Positions 56,482 through 64,000 of a stretch of DNA of 64,000 bases are shown piece by piece (position 1 is the first letter of the stretch; every line of letters starts with the position of its first letter). Under the pieces are notes generated by a model that did not search any database, was not told the origin of the DNA, and saw only the letters and a program-made list of their open reading frames with translations. Source of the stretch: Dactylonectria macrodidyma (lineage: Eukaryota; Ascomycota; Sordariomycetes; Hypocreales; Nectriaceae); the NCBI GenBank assembly GCA_020744425.1, contig JAGMUV010000021.1, positions 1,178,001-1,242,000 of the forward strand, read 5' to 3'. The position numbers were made by a program, and so were the translations under genes.

Positions 56482-58156
56482 TTATCTTTCAACACAGAAC
56501 CTCCTGACAATATCCACCAACCTCCCTCTCCTACTACTCGTATTAAAAACTTGTCCGTGATCCAAATATTGAAACCATAGCACGTCCAGCCCATCACCCT
56601 TCCATATTCTATCTTCCCAGTGACTAGTTTCTAATGTCCAATTATCTGCGCCTGTCAAATACGCCCTAATTGCTTTCGTGTTGACTACTATGTCGCTGCT
56701 AGCTAGCATAACAGTCACGCGATGCCCCTGGATGTCTTCCTTCCACAAGACGTTATCAGCCCAGAAGAAGCGGCGAAATAATGTATGCGAGACACCCATG
56801 TCCTTGGAGCCAAAGTAAGAGAGCAGATGTTCATTAGCCTGGGCTGGCTTCCGACAGATCTCGGTGTCGAGGAGGTTAGTTAGGATTGCGAACAAGGATG
56901 CAAAGAAAACTTTACAAAGTTGTACGCTACATCAGGGAGATGTAGCAGGAAAGACACTGGATCAACAAACACAATCGGTCCAATCTTCCGCGCAATCTGT
57001 GGAGTGTGAAGGAGATGCGCAGCAACCACGCTTCCATACCTTCATATAGCAAAAATTAGTACAGGACAATGACCAGACTTAAATCGAGAGTAAGCAAGAG
57101 GGGCACCCACGAGTGTGATACGAGTACAATCCTACTCCACCCATGTGCCTTTAATATACGATTAATCTCCTCGCACATCTCATCTTTCAACAGTGCCTCA
57201 GTTATAATCCTGGAGCTTATAGGCATGATTTCTATAGCAATGATCCCCACCTGTCCGTCCGACGGATCCTTAGCATCCGCGGCACTAAGATCGCCTAAGA
57301 AATTGATATATGGGTAGAGTCCAATGCCGATGCCGTGAATAAAGAGAATGGGGAGTTTCGTTATAGACATATGCGGCTGGTACCAGTACGTGAGGGTTTT
57401 CGCAGGGGAGCGATACGCGGATAGGAGAGTGAGAGGACGCAAAGGAAAAATAGCGAGAAACGATGTGCGGTAGAAGTCGAAGGAGTGATAGTGCATATAG
57501 GCGGACGCTATAGTATCAACGACAAACACACACTATAGCATGAAGTTAGGAACCTGACTCTTACTACTGAGGGATAAGCCCATGTGTAACTTGCTCTAGA
57601 AACTCACCAGATACCAAGTCAAACTGCGGTGTAACATCTCGACCTTATCAAGCGTCAATCTAAGGCACTGAGCGTTGCCGTACCCGGGTTCCAGCTTCCT
57701 CCCTAACAGCTTCTCCATCTCTCCAGCGTACTCCTCCAGCTCCTCGTCGTGTGCCGGGTCAGAATCTCCAGTGTTCAAGAACGCCCATCGGAAGAAGTCC
57801 TTGACGTTTTCACGCTTGATCTCCGCTGGTGGCGCATTTCGGAACCATTTCTGCAAGTACTGGTCCGGATCTGGGATGTTTCTGTGGCAGCGCCAGAACA
57901 GCTTCCGGCGATCTTCGCGAGACGCAGTTGTGGGATGAGTCGCGACCCTCTGGAGGTAGGCGTTGCGCGGGAGATAGACAGCACAGTAGAATACCGTCTC
58001 GAGAACGAGCCATATTTCGAGTATGCGGGGGATACGGATCGGAAGGTCGACTAGCGAATTGACCAGCGAATAGAATATGCTAAAGGGTGCCACTAGGTGC
58101 AGGAAGAATATGGATGTCCGTATGAAGGCGTACTTCCAGACAAACGATTGTGCCAT
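56482..58156 (-). CDS. Alpha/beta hydrolase with N-terminal membrane segment, 4 exons
   Basis: Exons 58156-57608, 57532-57111, 57039-56916 and 56859-56482 give 490 residues. Two hydrophobic stretches near residues 10-35 and 45-65 suggest membrane anchoring. After a polar region comes the hydrolase fold: oxyanion-hole segment LPILFIHGIGIGLYPYINFL, nucleophile elbow VLVSHSYGSVVAAHLL (the serine codon is split by intron 2), FVDPVSFLLHLPDVAYNF, RKPAQANEHLLSYFGSKDMG, and the likely catalytic histidine in FQYLDHGQVFN. The elbow reads SHSYG instead of the usual GHSxG. Frame and all splice joins are clean. It is a probable esterase/lipase-like enzyme; substrate unknown. Confidence 0.85.
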
Positions 58157-59164
58157 TGGCGATGCGCAGATAGTAGCCTCAGCCGAGGAGCCTATCCTCA
58201 GCTATTGGTAATGATGCTTAAAAGAAGAAGATTTCATATCAGTCATGTCTTAAGGTTATTTCCATTGAATAGGCCAACCCAATTTATTGGGAACCATTGA
58301 CGGCCGACTTACCCCGCATCGCGCCGAAAAATGCGGGTTCTATCAAGACTTGACATATGAAGAGATAATGCCAGCAGGGACGACAGTCAGATGGAAAGTT
58401 ATCAACCAATGTAAGTATGTCAATTACAATTGGCCCTATAGTATTAGGGTGTGGTACCGCCACCCATGTTTCCAACTCCTATGAATTGCAGGACGACGTC
58501 ATGTTCACATGCTTGAATCCATTGATTCACTTAACAGAGCCGATTAGGTGAGCTTGAGATGCAGATAGGAATTTTTATTAAGCTGTGAAGCGAACGGTCC
58601 CCTGTACCCGACTCGTCTGCCCGAGATGAACGAGACAACCGACAGAAACAGAAGCCGTCTCGGATCCGGTGTCCAAGCGACTGAGCATTTCGCAAGAGAT
58701 GCTCATGCAACAAGGTTGGGCAAAGAAAGAAGGGCTGAAACAACGTAGGTGACGCCGGGACCCAAAACCTGTCTGTCGCGAGTGATGACTCCCACGAACA
58801 TGATCGATAGTAAATGGACGACGGTGACATGGTCCGCAGCGTGGGGAGCTTGGCTTCATAAACGGAGAAAAGATGGTGCCACTCGCGGAGACATAATTCC
58901 TGCCAGGGTAGAGCTAACATTCGATAACGAGAGCAGAGACGGCCTCTTGTCGTTATGTTAGCACGAAACCGATCGCCTAATAAGGCTTACCCAGACTGCA
59001 AGGAAATGCCTAGGGCGCACTGACCGACATCCAACTCGTTCCAGATCCTCCGGTACCCTCAAATCTGGCACCCCAAAGCACAGCAGCATCAATAAACTCG
59101 TCGTATGTCTTTCCTGTTGTCCTGTTCTCCTGTTGTCCTGTTCTCCTGTTTGTCATCATGTTTG
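58157..59164. other. No gene; upstream of the hydrolase, with minisatellite at right
   Basis: Short frames only. A minisatellite of TCCTGTTGTCCTGTTC units lies at 59112-59155. Confidence 0.4.
59112..59155. repeat. TCCTGTTGTCCTGTTC minisatellite
   Basis: About 2.5 tandem units of 16 bp. Confidence 0.65.
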
Positions 59165-59410
59165 TCAGTACCTCCCATCGCATTGCACTAAGTGCTTAGT
59201 CAAGGGTTCAAGGCCCAGCAATATCAAGCCCCTTACTGTCTTGGCTTCTTTGATGCTTTCAATGTACTGCTGAGCTTCGAGAGTAATGTACCTCTGGATC
59301 AGAGTACAATTGTAATCTGCATGTTGTGAGAGTTGCATCTTGAGCTCATGGACCTGGCGGGTCAAGCCAGTTATGTCCCCTTTCTCGAGTCGGTTAGTCC
59401 CATGCAGCAC
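59165..59410 (-). pseudogene. Possible C-terminal fragment of a coiled-coil/CorA-like protein
   Basis: An 81-codon frame reads GLTRQVHELKMQLSQHADYN then CTLIQRYITLEAQQYIESIK and EAKTVRGLILLGLEPLTK. Heptad-like helices before a hydrophobic stretch recall the region before the membrane helices in fungal CorA-like proteins. No membrane GMN motif is present. A weak call. Confidence 0.25.
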
Positions 59411-60424
59411 CCGTTTGAAGAGCAGATACGCGCCCCCGACGTTCGTCCCAAATCAAGCGTCGATGGGGATACCGCACGATCGTTTCCTCGAGACATGCCA
59501 TGGAGTCCGAGGGCTGTGCGGATGACGGCAACATGAATTCACTCCTCTCCAAGTCGACCTTCCCCATATCTCCAGGAGGGTTCCATCACGCCGCGGGACG
59601 AACTTGGCTAGCTTGAGACCTAAAAAAAGAAAAAGAACGGAGGGGCTAGCGCCTAACCCTGCTAGGCTTGGAGCGTGCGATCAGCGCGTTTTGTTGGGGA
59701 AGAACCTTGGGAGGCACGCGAAATGGCAACCAAGGAACGCCGTGAGACGTTTGAACAGTGGCTCTGGGCTATGGCGTCATGTCACAAGCAAGAGAAATGG
59801 ACCGAGGCATCAGTCGATCTGGAGATTGGGTTAGGGAGATGTGTATGAGTGCGAGTTCGTACGTAGGGCTGAGATTTTGGAATTTGGTGTTGGGACTGGC
59901 TTTAAGGACACGTTGGATTGGTTGGTGTTGTTAAGCTGGGGTAGCTTCGGGGAGATGAGAGCCGAAGCTGGGGGGGGGGGGGGGGGGGGGGGGGGTGGAC
60001 TGCAATTGCATGCTGCTTGATTGGCGTTGAGACGGAAGTAATTCTGAAGAGGCATTGAGGGTTGTTATGGAACGCTGTAATGGCGAGGAGGATCATCAGC
60101 ACCTGTATTCGCCGATAGCAATGGTGTAAGACAGCTCAAGCTCTAGCTCGAGAGCTCCGGCACTGAGAAGTCGCTAGAGCCCCACGCACGAGCAGCTGCA
60201 GGTGTTTGTTCACTTAACTTAGGTGTAAAGGTACATTGGCTGGCGCATGCCCTTTACCCGCAAATGGCAACCGGTCGGAGGGGCGGCAGTGCTGGCGCAC
60301 CCGCAGCAAATGGCCCGGGGCGCGCAGAAAAGTTCGGGACGGTGGGAAAGGTGTTGAGTCGACTACACAGATCCACCAGCAATCACCAGTAGTAGTAACC
60401 GCAGAACTGAGTGCCTTATCTTAG
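59411..60424. other. No gene recognised
   Basis: Overlapping short frames without motifs; includes the poly-G run described separately. Confidence 0.35.
59970..59995. repeat. 26-bp poly-G run
   Basis: Twenty-six consecutive G residues, preceded by CCGAAGCT and followed by TGGAC. Such runs are hard to sequence, so the exact length may be unreliable. Confidence 0.85.
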
Positions 60425-60679
60425 AGATATTACAATCATAGGGCCGATCTTGACCTCAGTATTTAGTCAGGAATGAACACGTACTCGCCCTATATAGTGG
60501 TAATCATAAATGGCACTGCTCTCAAAGGTCTAAGAAAAGTTGTTAGTCAGGAAACCCACTCTGTTGCAGGTTCTTGCATAGTGACGCCGCCGAGATACGG
60601 GACTGACAGGTCTATCGACAACCCTCAACATGCGACTTCCACCTGTGCATAATACGTATAACTCAGTTGCTAGCTATGT

Positions 60680-61247
60680 GCTTTAGTTCCAATCCCTTCG
60701 TTGCAGCAGCGGGAAAGACCTGGCGGCCCAGTGCAGCGCGGGTCCAACAAAGTTTAGAGGTACCTCCTTATTGACTCTTGTGAAATTTATTCTGTCTATC
60801 CCATCCCCAAAAGTAGGTTTGTGAAGAGTGGGTTCAGGAGAAAACAAGAAGGAAAAAAAGAAAAACAGGAATACCAGAGTGACACACACCATTCATACAC
60901 TCAATATGTGGCCAATCCATCTTGCATCACCTTGCTCTCAACTTCCCTTTCCTCTCTCTGTCTTTCTTCTTCCTTCCCCCACCTGGTTATCCACACACTC
61001 GCCTGGGTTCGGATCTGATGTAACGCCTTTTGGTGCCTCCCCAAGCAACCGGCGACTTGTCAATCTATCACTTCCCTCCACCTTCTTCCCTCTAGTTCTC
61101 CTAACCCGTCTATATCCTAGCTTCCTCCCGCTTTGCTTACGAGATACCATCCTCGTGGGTTTCACATTGGGAGAAGAGTTCTGCTGGTTCCTCGTCGTGG
61201 ACGACTCTCCTCCGAGCGGTCTCAACACTTGTTGATCGTCGCCCAAG
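60680..61247 (+). promoter_or_regulatory. Promoter/leader of the desaturase paralogue
   Basis: Contains long CT-rich tracts (about 60936-60982 and 61075-61100), typical of strongly expressed fungal genes. No other gene is seen. Confidence 0.5.
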
Positions 61248-62668
61248 ATGGCATCGTTATCTTTGGCCAGTAAGGTGGCCAGCAAGGAGGCCGCGGCCTT
61301 CCCAGGCGGTACTACCGACTACAAGCCGCTCCGAAGCAACACCAAGTATGATCCCAAGAAGCTTTACATTGCCGACACTACAATGACTTGGTCTAACATC
61401 CGCCTCCACATCAACTGGCTCAACACCACTCTTATTATTATTATTCCTATCATCGGCCTTATCTCTGCCTCCTGGTTCCCTCTCCGCCTCTATACCGCCA
61501 TCTGGGTAGTCATCTTCTACTTTAACACCAGCCTTGGAATCACTGCTGGTGAGACCTTATTTAAATGTGCTCCCCTTCCGCTGATTGTTGATACTGACCT
61601 TCTGGCCATTTTGTAGGTTCCTATCGTCTTTGGGCTCACACTTCCTACAAGGCCACTACTCCCCTCAAGATCTACCTGGCTGCCGCTGGTGCTGGTGCTG
61701 TTGAGGGCTCTATCCGTTGGTGGTCCCACGGCCACCGTGCTCACTACCGATACACCGACACTAAGAAGGACCCCTACTCCGTCCGCAAAGGTCTCCTCTA
61801 CTCCCACATCGGATGGATGGTCTTTAAGCAGAACCCCAAGCGCCAGGGCCGAACTGACATCACCGACCTTAACGAGGACCCCATTGTTGTCTGGCAGTAC
61901 CGCAACTATCTTAAGTGCGTCATCTTCATGGCGTTTGTCCTGCCTACCATCGTCGCTGGTTTCGGTTGAAGCGACTGGCTCGGCGGTTTCGTCTACGCCG
62001 GTATCCTCCGAATCTGCTTCGTCCAGCAAGCCACTTTCTGCGTCAACTCCCTCGCCCACTGGCTCGGTGACCAGCCCTTCGACGACCGAAACTCGCCCCG
62101 CGACCACCTCATTACCGCTCTCGTCACCCTCGGTGAGGGCTACCACAACTTCCACCATGAGTTTCCCTCGGACTACAGAAACGCCATCGAGTGGTACCAG
62201 TATGACCCCACTAAGTGGTCCATCTGGATCTGGAAGCAGCTTGGCCTTGCCTATGACCTGAAGCAGTTCCGCCGGAACGAGATCGAGAAGGGTCGTGTCC
62301 AGCAGATGCAGAAGAAGCTCGACCAGAAGTGTGCCACCCTCGACTGGGGTGCTCCCCTGGAGCAGCTCCCTGTTGTCCACTGGGACGACTTCGTGGCGGA
62401 CTCCAAGAACGGAAAGGCCCTCATTGCCATTGCCTGTGTCATCTATAACGTGCCTGACTTCATCAAGGACCACCCCGGTGGTAAGGCACTCATTTCCTCC
62501 GCTATTGGCAAGGATGCCACCGCTATCTTCAACGGCGGTGTCTACAACCACTCTAACGCCGCCCACAACCTCCTGTCGACCATGCGTGTGGGTGTCCTTC
62601 GCGGCGGCTGCGAGGTCGAAATCTGGAAGCGTGTCCAGTTCGAGAACGAGGATGCGTCATCTACTTGA
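61248..62668 (+). pseudogene. Delta-9 stearoyl-CoA desaturase (OLE1-type) with internal stop and damaged iron site
   Basis: ER-membrane fatty-acid desaturase with a C-terminal cytochrome b5 domain. Exons 61248-61548 and 61617-62668 make 450 codons, the usual size, with one TGA at 61967-61969 (codon 218) inside [20 protein letters not shown] where Trp is expected. Histidine box 1, normally HRLWAH, reads YRLWAH (codon 61622-61624). Box 2, normally HRAHH, reads HRAHY (codon 61745-61747). Box 3 ([15 protein letters not shown]) is intact. The b5 domain keeps DHPGGKALI and the second heme histidine region [11 protein letters not shown]. The His-to-Tyr and Trp-to-stop changes are C-to-T (or G-to-A) type. 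The rest of the protein is very well preserved, so inactivation is recent. A functional copy is expected elsewhere in the genome. Confidence 0.88.
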
Positions 62669-63270
62669 GCAACTCAGCCGACCGATGCATCGTCTGAGCT
62701 GGTACCCAGGCTACTAAGGTCACCTAGCCCGTGGTCAATGCCGCACAGGTGTCCGATGGTTGTCAAGCTTTGATATCTCCTGGAACGTGTGCTTGACCTG
62801 CTCCAGCTGAACAGTCCACTCTCTGTGACTGTCTGTTGCTGTGGGTTTCTGACTTGGCGAGGCCGCTGCTGAGACCGGAGGGTTGATGATGCCGATGGTG
62901 GTTTTGAGGATGTGCTTGAGGTGCCGGCGGCTGTGTTTGTTGTTGCCCGCTGTCGCTATTGTTGCGGCTGCTTTTCAGCGGGCGTACTTGCGTCGTTACT
63001 CTTGGTCTGAGGTATGTCTTTGAGGAGTGAGGCTAGGGCTTGAGGAGGTTGATAGTACTGTAGATAATGACTTGCCGTCATCCTCGGAATGTGGCGTCTC
63101 AACCCGGAAGATACCAGCATAACCATACTAGCACATTGTAGTGATGATGTCGTAACCTCTGATATATTCCCGGGAACTCAGGCCACATCCCGAACCAGAC
63201 CATGATGCCCAGGTATCTCCACGGCGTAATTTCTTCTTCCTCTGCTGAGTACCCGTCGAAGTAGTCACGA
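62669..63270. other. 3' flank of the desaturase paralogue; no gene
   Basis: GT/TG-rich non-coding sequence, no motif-bearing frame. Confidence 0.4.
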
Positions 63271-63330
63271 TATCGCGTGACCGTTAGACGTTTACTATAT
63301 TCACAGCAGCGATATTCACAGCAGCGACCA

Positions 63331-63540
63331 CAAAACCCAACGAGTCAGACCCCACATTTGAACGGTATGGATCCCGTCACGGGGGGAATCGCTACCGCAG
63401 AAGCGGAGAGGTGCGATTGGGTCGAGCCAGTGGATCCACGCTCAACAACGAGCTGCCTCAGCTCCAGCTCTGGGACCACAGGCGCACCCAAGGGAGTTGA
63501 GATCACGCACTACGCATACGTTGCTAACGTCAGAGGGTAG
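63331..63540 (+). pseudogene. Acyl-CoA ligase / AMP-binding fragment
   Basis: A frame reads RCDWVEPVDPRSTTSCLSSS then SGTTGAPKGVEITHYAYVAN. This contains the phosphate-binding motif of 4-coumarate:CoA-ligase-like enzymes. Nothing upstream or downstream continues the enzyme, so it is a small relic. Confidence 0.7.
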
Positions 63541-63599
63541 GCTTTGGCCCACCCCTTCCTGGTTAGGACTAGATGGCAGAGACTCTCGGTGCCACTGGG

Positions 63600-64000
63600 C
63601 ACAGATTCTTGTACCTGGAGAGTTGAAGAGTAATCTATTTGCTGACATCGCTTCAAAAGTATGGATTGACCTTGGGCGGTATGTGAGAGAAGTGCTTGCT
63701 GCTTAAGACACTCGTCGTTTCGTCTTAGGTTTTGCTCTCTGTGGATCTCTTATGAGGGTATGGGCGTTTGACCGGCTTGGGGGGATCGCATCTGAGCAGT
63801 TCGACATCAATGAAGATGGGCTGCAGTTGATCCAACAATAATGACGACAAACAAAAAGCGCTTCATTGAACTCAAGCGGAATGGTTCTACTGAGCGGATC
63901 ATTATTGACGAGGTGATGCAGCGCGCGTCTTGCATAGCTGGCCGGGCGACGACGCGCTGGAAAGCTTATCTCAAAGGACGCCCGAATGTGCCGCTGGTAG
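63600..64000 (+). pseudogene. FunK1-type protein kinase, disrupted, runs off the window
   Basis: One frame gives LFADIASKVWIDLGRYVREV, a TAA, then DTRRFVLGFALCGSLMRVWA and FDRLGGIASEQFDINEDGLQ. After a frame change near 63830 it continues RFIELKRNGSTERIIIDEVM and GRATTRWKAYLKGRPNVPLV to the window edge. These are conserved stretches of fungal FunK1 kinases upstream of the catalytic loop. The stop and frameshift mean this copy is broken. Confidence 0.65.

Noticed and set aside
61517..62566. 349-codon open frame on the minus strand
   Set aside because: It is the antisense shadow of the highly codon-biased desaturase gene and has no motif of its own.
1..64000. Starship-type captain recombinase, CRISPR array, tRNA genes
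   Set aside because: Looked for because the region is accessory; no tyrosine-recombinase motifs, spaced direct repeats or cloverleaf sequences were recognised by eye.

Overview
The window looks like a gene-poor, transposon-rich accessory region of a filamentous ascomycete. Genes carry many short introns of about 50-70 nt with GT...AG/AAG borders and CTAAC-like branch points. The gene families are typical of Eurotiomycete-type moulds: a LaeA-like methyltransferase, fungal rhodopsin-domain proteins, a GPI-anchored wall protein, an OLE1-type desaturase and FunK1 kinase. The genus cannot be fixed from sequence alone; Aspergillus/Penicillium-like is an inference. I saw no tRNA, rRNA, CRISPR or prokaryotic feature.

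Layout: 0.3-2.0 kb, intact 12-exon LaeA-like methyltransferase (-). 2.2-2.5 kb, ABC transporter with its ATPase core deleted. 2.6-4.9 kb, first copy of a long unclassified repeat (R1). 5.06-8.62 kb, decayed hAT transposon with both terminal inverted repeats. 8.7-10.2 kb, intact rhodopsin-domain gene (-). 10.6-15.8 kb, second R1 copy, split by a second intact rhodopsin-domain gene (12.5-14.1 kb, +) and a MITE (14.5-14.9 kb). 15.8-16.4 kb, broken coiled-coil gene. 17.2-18.9 kb, intact sugar transporter, followed by a 5'-truncated Tc1/mariner element. 20.3-21.5 kb, secreted intradiol dioxygenase (-). 21.9-25.0 kb, repeats and fragments (hAT, MULE, alcohol dehydrogenase). 25.3-26.8 kb, GPI-anchored wall protein (-). 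30.3-32.5 kb, Zn2Cys6 regulator with an 8-nt microexon (-). 34.5-38.9 kb, Copia and MULE debris and a hairpin-bearing tandem repeat. 39.1-47.6 kb, a Helitron: a RepHel transposase (-) and a divergently transcribed, intact 452-residue protein of unknown function (+). 47.6-49.8 kb, an unusual set of interlocked inverted repeats. 50.4-52.2 kb, orphan C-terminal part of a Pls/PosA-type protein. 53.5-54.1 kb, 200-residue lysine-rich protein. 56.5-58.2 kb, intact alpha/beta hydrolase (-). 61.2-62.7 kb, desaturase paralogue with an internal stop and lost iron-ligand histidines. 63.3-64.0 kb, fragments of an acyl-CoA ligase and a FunK1 kinase.

The intact genes do not form an obvious single pathway. 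They read as individual accessory genes (regulation, uptake, aromatic cleavage, cell surface) stranded between transposable elements. Exon models were built by hand; in each intact multi-exon gene the exon lengths sum to a multiple of three and the splices join conserved family motifs. The strongest candidate for something under-described is the Helitron with its divergent partner gene and the interlocked inverted repeats beside it.
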